Assembly: GCF_027587175.1 (NCBI RefSeq)
Contig: NZ_JAPCID010000025.1
Location: 1-63,575 of the forward strand
Direction: 5' to 3'
Length of the DNA: 63,575 bases
DNA from: Solirubrobacter deserti
GTDB taxonomy: Bacteria > Actinomycetota > Thermoleophilia > Solirubrobacterales > Solirubrobacteraceae
A program made the position numbers and the translations under genes. Of this stretch, positions 23,617 to 32,434 are shown piece after piece. The notes below the pieces were generated by a model. That model was given only the letters and a program-made list of their open reading frames with translations. It had not been told where the DNA came from and ran no database searches. Numbering within the stretch: position 1 is the first letter of the stretch; every line of letters begins with the position of its first letter.

Positions 23617-24819
23617 TCAAGCCGAACTCCGGTCCGCAGGAGCTGATCCTTGGCTGACGAGCGCGGAGAGTTCCGCCAACGCCTGAGCGCGGTATTCGCC
23701 GGTAGCGTGCGCATAGACCCGCGTCGTCGTGTTGGTGATGTCCTGGCCGCCGGCTCGGATCGAGTGGCCCATCCACGCTGAAACCTCGATCGCCGGTATC
23801 CCGGCTGCCAGCAGCCGGGACGCGAAGGTGTGGCGCAGGTCATACAGGGTGAACGCGACGCCGGCGCGCTCCTGCGCGGGCGTCCAGACGCTCCGATAGA
23901 AGTTCCGGATTGACCAGAGCTTGCCTCGCGGCGAAGGAAACAGGACCGTCGACAAGCCGGATATCGAGCCACCATGAAGCGCTAGCAGCGCCCGCGGGCA
24001 GAGGGTCCAACGGCCTCGCTTCTCGCGTTCGGGAACGTGATGGGTGCCCTTCAAGCCGTTCATGAGGTGGCCGTAGCGATCGACCGTCTGATGGAGATAG
24101 ATCAGCTCGCGGTCAAGGTCCAGGGCGTCAGAGTTCATGGCGAATAGCTCGCCGGGTCGGCACCCGGTCAGCGCCGGCGCCCAGCAGACCGCGCGATAGT
24201 CGCCCGGGACTTCCGCCATGAACGCGTGAATTTCCGCCGGCGGGACCGCTCTCCGTTGAACCTGCCCGCGCAAGGGAGCCAGGCGCGGATCACCTGCTCG
24301 CACGCGAAGGCGCGCGGCAGGGTTGGCGTCGATCAGTTCGACATCGACGGCATCCCCAAGTACCGCGGATAGGGCCGAGAAGGCTCCATCGATCGTCGTT
24401 TTGGCTAGCCGCTGTCGTAGGAGAGCGTCCTGGACGTCACGGAGATCGCCGCGGCGCAGTTCGTCAAGCGGGACCTCGCCGGCAGTTGCCAGGTGCGGCA
24501 ACACGTAGCGACGGATGCGCTCGAGATTGGTCGCTTGCGTCCTCGGATGACGCGGGAACCGCTCCGTCCACTCGTCCAGGAACGCGACCAGCGTCGGCAC
24601 ACGCGATCGCCCAGGACCTGTTCGGTTGAGTTCACTCACCAACGTCGCGGTATGGGCGACCGCGTCGCCCTTGCGTTCAAAGCGCCCTGCTTGCCGAACC
24701 GCTCCATCGAGATCGACGTATCGGGCACGCCACAGCCGCGACTCGCGGTCGCGAATGGGTTGGCGAACACGCGCGACGCCGTGCGGCTTGAACGAACGGC
24801 GTCGATCCGAGGGCGCCAC
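23617..24819 (-). CDS. int: Tyrosine-recombinase integrase of the element
   Basis: The 400-residue protein, from GTG 24819, has an Arm-like N-terminus (RQPIRDRESRLWRARYVDLDG), a core-binding SAM-like domain (about residues 75-165) and a C-terminal catalytic domain. Catalytic residues can be seen: Arg in ALTGCRPGELFAM, YDLRHTFASRLLAAG (first His replaced by Tyr, as in several integrases), MGHS, and the nucleophile Tyr in TTTRVYAHATGEY. It integrates and, with Xis, excises the element. The GTG shares one base with the xis stop codon (TAGTG), so they are co-translated. It lies about 200 bp from the tRNA-Asp fragment. Confidence 0.92.
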   Translation of the reverse strand: MAPSDRRRSFKPHGVARVRQPIRDRESRLWRARYVDLDGAVRQAGRFERKGDAVAHTATLVSELNRTGPGRSRVPTLVAFLDEWTERFPRHPRTQATNLERIRRYVLPHLATAGEVPLDELRRGDLRDVQDALLRQRLAKTTIDGAFSALSAVLGDAVDVELIDANPAARLRVRAGDPRLAPLRGQVQRRAVPPAEIHAFMAEVPGDYRAVCWAPALTGCRPGELFAMNSDALDLDRELIYLHQTVDRYGHLMNGLKGTHHVPEREKRGRWTLCPRALLALHGGSISGLSTVLFPSPRGKLWSIRNFYRSVWTPAQERAGVAFTLYDLRHTFASRLLAAGIPAIEVSAWMGHSIRAGGQDITNTTTRVYAHATGEYRAQALAELSALVSQGSAPADRSSA

Positions 24820-25082
24820 TACGCAGCCGGGCCGAGTTGGCGATGATTCGCGATGAACGCCTCGACATCGTCGTTCGTGAAGCGCACCTGGCTTCCGATG
24901 CGTACGCATGGCAGCCGCCCCGCCTTGACGAGCCGGTCGATCGTGTCTGTCGACAGCCTCAGGTGGTTCGCCAGCGACTCTCGGTCAAACAGCGGCCGAC
25001 AAGGGCTCGGGATCACCGGCCCTTGCCCAACCGAGGACCCCTGCGGGGTTGCGAACGCCTCGTCTTGCCCTACGTATGCCAT
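24819..25082 (-). CDS. xis: Excisionase-family (MerR-like HTH) DNA-binding protein
   Basis: The 87-residue protein starts at ATG 25082, with GGAAGGAG seven bases before it. Its second half (RPLFDRESLANHLRLSTDTIDRLVKAGRLPCVRIGSQVRFTNDDVEAFI) is a classic excisionase/helix-turn-helix_17 winged helix. The first 30 residues are a polar extension. It probably bends att DNA so that the integrase excises rather than inserts. It overlaps the integrase start by one base. The element's switch between integration and excision would therefore depend on transcription from the promoter region above 25082. Confidence 0.9.
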   Translation of the reverse strand: MAYVGQDEAFATPQGSSVGQGPVIPSPCRPLFDRESLANHLRLSTDTIDRLVKAGRLPCVRIGSQVRFTNDDVEAFIANHRQLGPAA

Positions 25083-25261
25083 TTCAACGCTCCTTCCGGC
25101 GGCCGGACGCGCGCTGATGAGGACTCAGGCGGCGCCTAGCAAGCTATCTCGTCACTCCTTAAGCCCGCTGAGAGACGGCGGCGCGCAAACGGATTCGCCG
25201 GGCGGGCCACCGGCGCGGGTGCATCGCACACCAGCTGAGGCAGTCGGGACCAACCATCGGC

Positions 25262-25726
25262 ATGGGGACGGCAAGCGGCCAATCGGCCGAACACAACTGC
25301 GTCGAGGTCCTGGTTGGGGACACTCCGGAGCGCGAGGTCACGGCAGCAACGCCGAACCCGACGAAGCCGAAGAAGACTTCGAAGTGGAAGACAGACGCGG
25401 AGTACCTCCTCGCCCATGAGACGATCGCCGACGGCAAGTGGACCAACCAGCCCCGGCTCAAGAACGAGAAGCGCGCCGCCTTCATCCGCCGACTCCTGCC
25501 GGTCACGTTGCGCAGGACCAAGCCGTCGAGGCGGGCACGACCGGACCCGGCGAGTAGCGATCGCCCGTCGCGTCCGCGGAACGGTCACGAACGCGCATCT
25601 CCGGGGCGAACCGTTGGCGCGGGCCGCTCAGAACCCAGGTGCGACGCGTCACCGCGCGGACCGGCCCGGCTTGCGCGGACAGCCCGGCGGCGTGGTCGCC
25701 GCACATTTGAGACGCTGCGCCGATGA
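25262..25726 (+). CDS. Hypothetical lysine-rich protein, weak call
   Basis: A 154-residue reading whose first 90 residues look protein-like (TPNPTKPKKTSKWKTDAEYLLAHETIADGKWTN); the last 60 are Arg/Pro-rich and resemble out-of-frame composition. It could be a small DNA-binding protein. An overlapping minus-strand frame at 25159-25521 is an alternative, but its composition is less convincing. I see no clear ribosome binding site. Its last codons overlap the lectin start. Confidence 0.3.
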   Translation: MGTASGQSAEHNCVEVLVGDTPEREVTAATPNPTKPKKTSKWKTDAEYLLAHETIADGKWTNQPRLKNEKRAAFIRRLLPVTLRRTKPSRRARPDPASSDRPSRPRNGHERASPGRTVGAGRSEPRCDASPRGPARLARTARRRGRRTFETLRR

Positions 25727-26862
25727 TGCGTCGAGCGCTGGCCGTCACCGCCTGGGGGCCCGAACGGTTGGACATTTGGGCTGTCCACCCGATCAACAAG
25801 GGCGCGCTTCAGAAAACGTGGCAGCCGAGTCAATGGGAGCCGCGTGAACTGGAATGGCACGGGCGGCCTGCGCGATCCCAGTTCGCCTACTTGCTCACGG
25901 TCGTCTCGTGGGGCCGAGGGCGGCTGGATCTGTTCGGCGTCGGCCGTCGGCGCCTGGATCCCCCCGAGACGCAACACCAGCTTCTGCACAAGGCCTGGGT
26001 GGGCGGGCCGGACTGGTGGCCGCACCCCGAGTGGAATGCGCTGGGCGGGACGTTCTGGACCGCCCCCGCTGTGACGTCGTGGGGACAGAACCGGCTCGAC
26101 ATCTTCGCCCGAGCCGGTGGGGGCCACATCAAGCACAAAGCGTGGTACGGCGGCAAGGAGTGGGACCCGCCGGGCGAGGAGTGGCGGTTGCTCTTCGGCA
26201 GGACGATCGGCGAGCCAGCCGCGGTGTCCTGGGGTCCCGGCCGTCTGGACGTCTTCGCTCTGGGGCACCTGGGGCAGATGCAGCACAAGTGGTGGTCGCG
26301 GACGAACGGCTGGGGTCCGTCGCAGACCAGATGGGATGACTGGGGCGGGCGCTTCTTGAGCTCGCCGGCCGCGGTGTCCTGGGGTCCTGGCCGGCTCGAT
26401 GTCTTTGTCGTGGGAGAGAACCGGCGGATGCTCCATCGCGCGTACGTCAACGGGGTCTGGTGGCCGTCCGAGCTGCCCAGCGGCGACGCCGACTGGGAAG
26501 ACATCGGCGGCAGCTTCTCGAGCGCGCCGTCGGTCGCATCGTGGGCGCCCGACCGGCTCGACATTTTTGCCGTCGGGACCTCCGGGCAGATGCTGCACAA
26601 GGCTTGGGCGGGCGGACCGCACTGGTACAAGTCGCAGTACGAGTGGCATGAGCTCGGCGGCGAGTTCTCGTCCGCACCGTCGGCGGTTTCGTGGGGACGC
26701 GACCGCCTCGATATCTTCGGACTCGACCCGCAGAACCACGTGCTCCACAAAGCTTGGGACGGTCGCAACTGGCATCCGAACGAACTGAGCTGGGAGCGAA
26801 TCGGCGGGCCGATGCTGAACGCCAACGAGGCGGCGCTCGCCGAAGCTCCGGCGCAGGCATAG
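25723..26862 (+). CDS. Seven-bladed PLL-type beta-propeller lectin
   Basis: The 379-residue protein has seven repeats of about 50 residues, each with the core SWGPGRLDVF followed by a 'hKaW' strand and W-x-x-GG. Examples begin at SWGRGRLDLFGVG, SWGPGRLDVFALG and SWGRDRLDIFGLD. The pattern matches the Photorhabdus-type PLL lectins, which are seven-bladed propellers that bind fucose and related sugars between blades. The first repeat (AWGPERLDIW) is slightly divergent and the last (after GGPMLNA) has a short tail. It has no signal peptide, so it would act inside or leave by a non-Sec route. As element cargo it may help target a host surface or act with a toxin system; this is inference. Confidence 0.85.
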   Translation: MMRRALAVTAWGPERLDIWAVHPINKGALQKTWQPSQWEPRELEWHGRPARSQFAYLLTVVSWGRGRLDLFGVGRRRLDPPETQHQLLHKAWVGGPDWWPHPEWNALGGTFWTAPAVTSWGQNRLDIFARAGGGHIKHKAWYGGKEWDPPGEEWRLLFGRTIGEPAAVSWGPGRLDVFALGHLGQMQHKWWSRTNGWGPSQTRWDDWGGRFLSSPAAVSWGPGRLDVFVVGENRRMLHRAYVNGVWWPSELPSGDADWEDIGGSFSSAPSVASWAPDRLDIFAVGTSGQMLHKAWAGGPHWYKSQYEWHELGGEFSSAPSAVSWGRDRLDIFGLDPQNHVLHKAWDGRNWHPNELSWERIGGPMLNANEAALAEAPAQA

Positions 26863-27466
26863 AACCCGACCGGGGCGGCGACGACTCCGAACCTGCGAGT
26901 GCCGGAGAGGACATGCGGACGGTCCCACGCCCCGCCCCGCACGGGCAGGGCTTTGTTGCCGAAAGGTTCATCGAACGCGGTGCGTCGTCCTGGAGAACTC
27001 GCCCGGTGACACGCCGCGCAGCCGTAGGTCCGCAACGAAGGATGTTCGATCGATCGCCGTCGCGCCTCCAGCTTCCACGTCACCTTCCGCGATTTCGGCG
27101 ATGCGGCCCGCGAAGGGCGCCACGGCGTTCGGTGACACGTCCGGGTGCCCACGATCGGGAAGCGCTAGATCGCGCATACACGGGGCCGAGGGCGAGTGGT
27201 TCGAACGCCGCACGGTCAGCCAGGACCTGCCCCAGCTCCCCACCTGGCCGGCGACTGCACCTAAGCATCTTGTCGGAACCACCGGACGGCCACCTCGAAC
27301 ACCGCCGAATCGCGTTGTCAGCCGTCCGCGGTGCCGGCGGTTCCGCCAATGGCGCCTTGTCGGAACCGTGCCAGTGTGTGAAGACGTCGGGCGCTACGAG
27401 TGCACAGCCAAGGCCGTTGCGCGCGGTCCGGCTTGACGTCCGACCGGGCGGCGTATCCTCACCGGC
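26863..27466. other. Intergenic region, no supported gene
   Basis: Six hundred bases without a convincing gene. A minus-strand frame at 26968-27282 has some protein-like phrases (ALPDRGHPDVSPNAVAPFAGRIAEIAEGD) but no start signal. The 12-mer CTTGTCGGAACC occurs twice, near 27269 and 27357, hinting at remnants of a duplicated sequence. Near 27433-27459, TTGACG and TATCCT are spaced by only 15 bp and end seven bases before the next gene's GTG. Confidence 0.4.
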
Positions 27467-28624
27467 GTGGCGCGCGGCGAACTCGTCCCGATCCGGCCGG
27501 TAGTCCTTCAGTGGGCGATGGACGAAGCGGGCGTGTCCCGCCGCGGATTGGCCAACGCCCTGAAGGTCGATGTCGCGAAGGTGGATGCGTGGCTGGCGGG
27601 GACCGAGCAGCCGACGACGACGCAGTTCCGTGGGATCGCGACGCACGTCAAGCGCTCCACCTCCACGTTGCTTCTCGCGCAGCCACCGGCGGCCGGCGTG
27701 CCGCCGTCCTTCCGGCATCCGGCTGGCTCGACTCTCGGCCGAACAATCACCCGCGAGGAGTCCGCCGCCGTACGTTCCGCACGTCGCGTTCAGACCGTCG
27801 CGCACTGGATCCTGGAGCGCACCGAGCACGACGAGCAGCACGCCGCGGTGCCGACCCTGGAGGCGCTTAGCGACCCAGCGGAGGCCGCCAAGACTCTGCG
27901 TGCCTGGCTCGACTGGTCGGAGCAGGTGCAGTTCACCGCCCGGAATCAGTACGAGGCATTGAACGAGATGCGCACCCGGCTGGAAGAACGCGGTGTCCTC
28001 GTCCTGCACTTGCGGATGGGCAAGGACGGCTGTCGCGGGTTCTCTCTGCCCGACCCGCTCTCTCCCGTGATCGCGGTCAACCGCACGTACATTCCCGCGG
28101 CGCGGCTGTTCTCCTACGTGCACGAGCTCGTGCATCTAGCGACACGGACCGAAGCGATGTGCATGACGACCGTTGGCGGCAATCAGCTCGAGGCGTGGTG
28201 CGAGGCCGTCGCCGGGAACCTGCTGTTGCCCGAGGATGCGACCCGCCGATTCATCCAGAGGGAACTGGGCGTAGAGACAGTCTCGACCGTTACCCAGGTC
28301 GCACGTGTGGCCAATCGCTTCCGATTGAGCCAGCGCGGCACCGCATACCGACTCCAGCTCGCCGGACTCGGCGTGGGGAACCTGTTCGCGATGGTCCACG
28401 CCGCGACGGATCTTCCCGTGCCACGGGACGACGACAGCGGCCCCAGGGAGCGCACCGCAGTCCGCCAATACCGACAGCTTGGCGCCGCATTCTCGTCGTT
28501 GATGCTCGAAGCGGAATCGCGTCGGCTCCTGTCATCGCACGATGTCTTGGACTACCTCGAGATCCCTGCGGCACAGCTCAACGACTGGCGCACGCTCGCG
28601 CGCGGTGAGCCCACGGCAGCGTGA
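27467..28624 (+). CDS. HTH and ImmA/IrrE metallopeptidase protein (antitoxin-like)
   Basis: The 385-residue protein from GTG 27467 has an N-terminal Xre-like HTH (about residues 12-70, WAMDEAGVSRRGLANALKVDVAKVDAWLAG) and an ImmA/IrrE peptidase domain. H219-E-x2-H223 lies in VHELVHLAT and a later Glu in LEAWCEAVAGNLLLP. Such two-domain proteins repress transcription and cleave regulators. Paired with DUF4411-type PIN proteins they serve as antitoxin-like partners. It overlaps the next gene by four bases (GTGA), so the two form a unit. A promoter-like TATCCT seven bases before the GTG suggests a leaderless message, although the -35 spacing is short. Confidence 0.88.
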   Translation: MARGELVPIRPVVLQWAMDEAGVSRRGLANALKVDVAKVDAWLAGTEQPTTTQFRGIATHVKRSTSTLLLAQPPAAGVPPSFRHPAGSTLGRTITREESAAVRSARRVQTVAHWILERTEHDEQHAAVPTLEALSDPAEAAKTLRAWLDWSEQVQFTARNQYEALNEMRTRLEERGVLVLHLRMGKDGCRGFSLPDPLSPVIAVNRTYIPAARLFSYVHELVHLATRTEAMCMTTVGGNQLEAWCEAVAGNLLLPEDATRRFIQRELGVETVSTVTQVARVANRFRLSQRGTAYRLQLAGLGVGNLFAMVHAATDLPVPRDDDSGPRERTAVRQYRQLGAAFSSLMLEAESRRLLSSHDVLDYLEIPAAQLNDWRTLARGEPTAA

Positions 28625-29079
28625 TCTACGTCCTGGAGGCACGCGCCGTGGCGGAAGTGTTTGCGCTGCGGCCGGTGAACAACATCCTCGATCACCTCAC
28701 GGACCTCGTAACCGGCGGGTCAGTGACGTTCGCCAACGACGTGATCGCCGATATGCGGCAGTCCTACGACGGCGACCACAGCCTGACGTGGACCGTGGCC
28801 GTGAAGGCGTCCCTCTTCGAACCAGCGGTGCCGTGGACGGAGAAGCAGGACGTTCAAGACGCCTACCCGGAGCTCGTCGACCCGAACACGGCGCGCGAGA
28901 CCTGCCTGCCGGCCGTGCTAGCGCAGGCCCGTCGACTCGGCAGCCCCTCCACGCCGTGCTGCATAGTCACCGAGGACTTCGGCGAGAAACCCGGCCGGAT
29001 GTCGCTCGCCGCAGCGTGCGCAGCGGAGGGCATCCGCTGCATCTCCGCGGCCGACTTCCTAGATGAAGTCGGTCTGTAG
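28621..29079 (+). CDS. PIN-like (DUF4411-type) toxin candidate
   Basis: The 152-residue protein from GTG 28621 has the size and layout of DUF4411 proteins: a first strand MIYVLEARAV, a helical middle, and VTEDFGEKPGRMSLAAACAAEGIRCIS near the end, as in PIN-type ribonucleases. The usual first Asp (LDTN) is Glu here (LEAR), so metal binding may be altered. It follows the HTH-ImmA gene with a four-base overlap, a common toxin-antitoxin pairing. Its last 21 bp overlap the convergent DUF6602 gene. Whether it is an active toxin or a decayed one cannot be told from sequence. Confidence 0.7.
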   Translation: MIYVLEARAVAEVFALRPVNNILDHLTDLVTGGSVTFANDVIADMRQSYDGDHSLTWTVAVKASLFEPAVPWTEKQDVQDAYPELVDPNTARETCLPAVLAQARRLGSPSTPCCIVTEDFGEKPGRMSLAAACAAEGIRCISAADFLDEVGL

Positions 29080-29928
29080 GTCGCCCTGCGCCTCGACCGC
29101 ATGGAGAGCTCGCGCGTCGTCGCTGAGGTAGGCGCTCAATGTCGGGGCGGACGCCCCGCGCGCTTCGGCGCCCGCGCGCACTAACGCTTCAACGAACAGC
29201 AGCAGCGTGCGCCCCGGGTCGCCCAGATACCGCTTCCCGTCGCTGTGGCGGACGACGGGGTAGATCATGCCGCCAACCGCCCGTTCCTTCTCGCCCTTCT
29301 CGGCCTCGATATACGCGCCAGTCCATGCGCCTGCGGCGTCGCGCTCCTGAAGGAGGCAGTTCCCGACGGTGTACTCCTCGCTCGCGAATACGGTCGCCGT
29401 GCCCGCGAGCATGCACAGGTTCAGCACACAAGCAAGGTCTGGTGCGTCCGTCGATTCATGAGACCGGAGATGCCCGGCCAGGGTCTTCGGAGATGGCTCG
29501 CAGTCGTACGCGAGCAGCGCGAAGAGCGGCCGGGTCCCGGTAACCGGCTCGAGCTCGGCGAGCTTGGCCTTCTTCTCCCTGAAGTCCTTCGTAACGTCGG
29601 GCGTGGACAGCGTCGTCTTGACCTCGATCGATGCCACGACGGTCTCGACGGGGTACAGCAGCTCGGTGGCCTGCGCGAAGATCGCCGGTTCGTCCGACCG
29701 CTCCTGGATCACGATGTCCATCTGCGCGGAGTAGCGGCCGTGGCTGTCGATCAGCAGGCCACTTCCAACCTGCCACCTGGACGGCAGAAACGCCTCAAGG
29801 ATGCGCGCCAAAGCAAGCTCGTTGGCGCGCCCTCGCTCGCCGGCATGGCGGACAAGTTCCGAGAGGACTTCCACCTCTGCGCGCAGACGTTGAAGTACCC
29901 CAGCCCAGTAGCGCTCAACTATCGACAC
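29059..29928 (-). CDS. DUF6602-like protein with PD-(D/E)xK nuclease motif
   Basis: The 289-residue protein carries a restriction-endonuclease-like core. D71 in AQMDIVIQE is followed about 30 residues later by E102-V-K104 in ASIEVKTTL, preceded by a helical segment with NELALARILEAFLPSRW. This is the pattern I associate with DUF6602 proteins, often found near restriction and toxin genes. The C-terminal part, about residues 170-289, is not recognised. It may be a defence nuclease. It overlaps the PIN-like gene's end by 21 bp, tail to tail, and lies between that pair and the Abi-like gene. Confidence 0.72.
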   Translation of the reverse strand: MSIVERYWAGVLQRLRAEVEVLSELVRHAGERGRANELALARILEAFLPSRWQVGSGLLIDSHGRYSAQMDIVIQERSDEPAIFAQATELLYPVETVVASIEVKTTLSTPDVTKDFREKKAKLAELEPVTGTRPLFALLAYDCEPSPKTLAGHLRSHESTDAPDLACVLNLCMLAGTATVFASEEYTVGNCLLQERDAAGAWTGAYIEAEKGEKERAVGGMIYPVVRHSDGKRYLGDPGRTLLLFVEALVRAGAEARGASAPTLSAYLSDDARALHAVEAQGDLQTDFI

Positions 29929-30004
29929 GCAGGAAGCTTCTCACGCTGTGCGCGCGTAGGCGGGTTATGCCTATTTCGCGGCCAGCGATTGGGCCCGGGC
30001 GTGC

Positions 30005-30835
30005 TTACGGCTCCGTCTCGAGCTTGGCGCTCAGGTAGTTGAGCAACGAGTAGCCGACGTTGACGACTAACATCGCCTCGGGCTGGCCGAGGAGCTCGAG
30101 GTTGGGATGCGCGACGCTCGCCCGGTTCCGTAGAGGTCCAAGCGCGTCGAAGATGGCACTAGCAGCGTTTAGAACCTTCTCGATGTCCTGGCTCCGAGGC
30201 CCCAGATCCTGCAACTGCGGATGCCCTCGCCTAAGAGCCTTGAAGATCGCCGTCATCGACGCGTCTGGTGGCGTCACAACGCCACCCGCCTCGCAGAGAG
30301 CCAGGAGGTGGCCGTGCAGAGCCGTGTGGACTCGGTCGACGGCGCTCGTTGGCCGACCCGCCCGCACCAAGCTCTCGGCATCGGCGAGAGCGTGCAGGAC
30401 CACGTCGCGCGTTACGCTCGGAGTGAGGGCGCTCACGGCTGCGCCGGACTCAAGGCGCCGGATCCACTCGAGCATCTCCGCGCCGACCCTCTCCCGTTGT
30501 GGCGGAGAGTCGCTGGCACCGACCGGAAAGCGCTCCAACACGCCTCGCAGGATCTTCGCCTGATCGATCGGGTGACGCGTCGAGAGGATCTCGATGAACC
30601 GTTCCCGGGTCGTCCCCTCGTAGCGGTAAGGGTCGACGTCGAGATCGCAGAACTCCGGGTAAAAGTCGGCGTGGGAACGGTAGCTGAAGTCCCCGAGGTA
30701 TCCACCGCTGACGCCGATGTACTGGTTGACGACCTTCGTCACCTCACGCAGCGACAGGCCGTCGCGACGCGCGTCAGAGGCGCCGGCCTTCTGCTTCTCC
30801 GGCGCCGAGTCGTTGGGATCTGCGATGTAGCCCAC
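30005..30835 (-). CDS. Abi-C/HEPN-type abortive-infection protein
   Basis: The 276-residue reading starts at GTG 30835; the start is tentative because no clear ribosome binding site precedes it. Residues about 25-110 form an N-terminal helical domain (DGLSLREVTKVVNQYIGVSGGYLGDFSYR). Residues 125-270 match the abortive-infection C-terminal (Abi_C) pattern: HGHLLALCEAGG, a polar linker, then LGPLRNRASVAHPNLEL. R236-N237-x5-H243 fits the R-x4-6-H motif of HEPN ribonucleases. Such proteins typically shut down infected cells by cutting RNA. It is divergent from the nuclease-like gene at 31040, and the 204-bp gap could coordinate them. The 618-residue reading upstream is a shadow of that gene and is rejected. 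Confidence 0.72.
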   Translation of the reverse strand: MGYIADPNDSAPEKQKAGASDARRDGLSLREVTKVVNQYIGVSGGYLGDFSYRSHADFYPEFCDLDVDPYRYEGTTRERFIEILSTRHPIDQAKILRGVLERFPVGASDSPPQRERVGAEMLEWIRRLESGAAVSALTPSVTRDVVLHALADAESLVRAGRPTSAVDRVHTALHGHLLALCEAGGVVTPPDASMTAIFKALRRGHPQLQDLGPRSQDIEKVLNAASAIFDALGPLRNRASVAHPNLELLGQPEAMLVVNVGYSLLNYLSAKLETEP

Positions 30836-31039
30836 GCTGAGATTCTGGCCGCGGGACCGGACTGCTCGCGCGTAAAACCTAATGGCTGGCCGATCGTCGT
30901 CCGCGCGCCTCCGAATGGGGCTTATGGCACGCGCCCAGCAACAGTCGTGTCTCGGCGCTTTTTGCGTACCACGTCCTTCGGGACAGCCGAGCGGCCCACA
31001 GGTGGCGAGCCCTTGAGTGCTCAGGAGTAGACTACCGAC

Positions 31040-32404
31040 ATGCTGACGCTTCGAATGCGGCGGGTTACGACCGAAGACCCACTCGACGGTATTGAGGAGC
31101 TGCTCGCTGAACTCGGAGACGCGTATCGGCCACTGCTGCGTGACACTCTTCGCTTTCAAGCGGATGGCCTTGGTATCGACGCTGAGCAGATCCAATCGAC
31201 GGCGCGTACCGACCAGTATGGGGAAGAGACCGAGTTCGGTGAGGTGCTGGCTGTTCCGGAAGGCGTGGTGGCAGTGCAGATCAAGGCCGAAGCTCGGCGC
31301 TACCTGCCGGCGGTGCGAACAGGACGCAGCGGCAGGGCTCGTTCTCGCGAGCTCAGCCTTTTCGGCATTGGGCAACCTTCGGTCGTCGAACGCTTGGCAG
31401 AAGTCGCAGCTGCGTTCGAGCAACGGTTCTCGCTGGAGTTGGAGCCGTTCGCGTACGAGTCGGATCGTTTCACAGCGCTCAAAGAAGAAGGTATGACGCC
31501 TCCTGACGCGCCTTCGGATCGAGAGAAGGCGGGCGCGCAAGTCCTCGCGGATCCCGTCGTCAGACGCGCCGCCGTGTCCGTCGCGTCGTCCGGAGGGTTG
31601 CTGGTGGGCGACCTCCCTAAGCAGCTGCCGCAGGAGGACCGCCACCGAGCCGCTGACGTCCAGGAGACTTTGGAAAGCGAAGGCCTCGTCGACGTTGAGC
31701 TCGTAGTGATTTGCAAGAGGACTTCCGCGCAGGTCGCGCGCGTGCCTTCGCGCGACGCGCTCGAGCAAGCCGCAAGCGCGGGTCTCAGGTGTGCGTGCGG
31801 GAAGGCATTGCTGGACGAGCGTGTCGAGGAGGCCCTGAGCCTTGCAGCGCTCGGACGTCAACTGCTTGACGGCAGCTGGTGGCTCTCGGTGCTACTCATG
31901 GAGGAGCTCAGGGCGCTCGGCGTTAGCTACGAATCGATGCTGATCGAGGCTAAGGACGGCGGCGACGAGATGGATTGTTTCGCCGATATCAGCGGCGAAC
32001 TGACGTTGTTCGAACTCAAGGACAAGGAGTTCAGCCTCGGCAACGCGTACTCATTCGGTGCAAAGATCGGCATCTACCGGCCCGAGCACGCGGTGATCGT
32101 CACGACCTCTCACGTCGGCGGAGATGCCAGGGAGCACTTCAAACGATCCCTCACGGCCGACACGTACGATGAGTTCGGACGAGCTCGCGGGGTACGTCGG
32201 ATGCGATACGTCGAGGGCGTCCAAGACCTCGCGTCCGCGCTCGAAGAACTCGCCGATGAGATCTACGGAACGGACGCCCAGACCATACTTCGGCGTCTGC
32301 TTCCGATGGCTTCGGTCGACGCCGGGACAGTGATCTCTGCCATTCGCAGCAGGTCAAAAGACGATGAGAAGACGATCGAAGAACCTGCCCCCACGGACGG
32401 GTAG
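31040..32404 (+). CDS. Uncharacterised PD-(D/E)xK nuclease-like protein
   Basis: The 454-residue protein is not a family I recognise. Its C-terminal third contains a likely restriction-endonuclease core: D312 or D316, then E325-L-K327 in ISGELTLFELKDKEF, followed by GAKIGIYRPEHAVIVTTSHV. The N-terminal half is helical (EELLAELGDAYRPLLRDTLRF) with a basic SGRARSRELSLFG stretch near residue 100. A short Cys pair (RCACGK, C251 and C253) lies before the nuclease region and could be half of a metal site. The C-terminus ends in a helical domain. It is head to head with the Abi-C/HEPN gene and lies in a defence-gene stretch, so an anti-phage effector or sensor is plausible but unproven. Confidence 0.68.
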   Translation: MLTLRMRRVTTEDPLDGIEELLAELGDAYRPLLRDTLRFQADGLGIDAEQIQSTARTDQYGEETEFGEVLAVPEGVVAVQIKAEARRYLPAVRTGRSGRARSRELSLFGIGQPSVVERLAEVAAAFEQRFSLELEPFAYESDRFTALKEEGMTPPDAPSDREKAGAQVLADPVVRRAAVSVASSGGLLVGDLPKQLPQEDRHRAADVQETLESEGLVDVELVVICKRTSAQVARVPSRDALEQAASAGLRCACGKALLDERVEEALSLAALGRQLLDGSWWLSVLLMEELRALGVSYESMLIEAKDGGDEMDCFADISGELTLFELKDKEFSLGNAYSFGAKIGIYRPEHAVIVTTSHVGGDAREHFKRSLTADTYDEFGRARGVRRMRYVEGVQDLASALEELADEIYGTDAQTILRRLLPMASVDAGTVISAIRSRSKDDEKTIEEPAPTDG

Positions 32405-32434
32405 ACAGTCAGGACGGTCCGCATCCTCTTGGAC

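Noticed and set aside
25585-26928. 447-residue minus-strand frame opposite the PLL lectin
   Set aside because: It mirrors the repeat structure of the lectin and has shadow composition; no homology recognised.
27433-27466. Strong leaderless promoter for the HTH-ImmA gene
   Set aside because: The -10-like TATCCT is well placed, but the TTGACG element is only 15 bp away, so I did not list it as a separate promoter.
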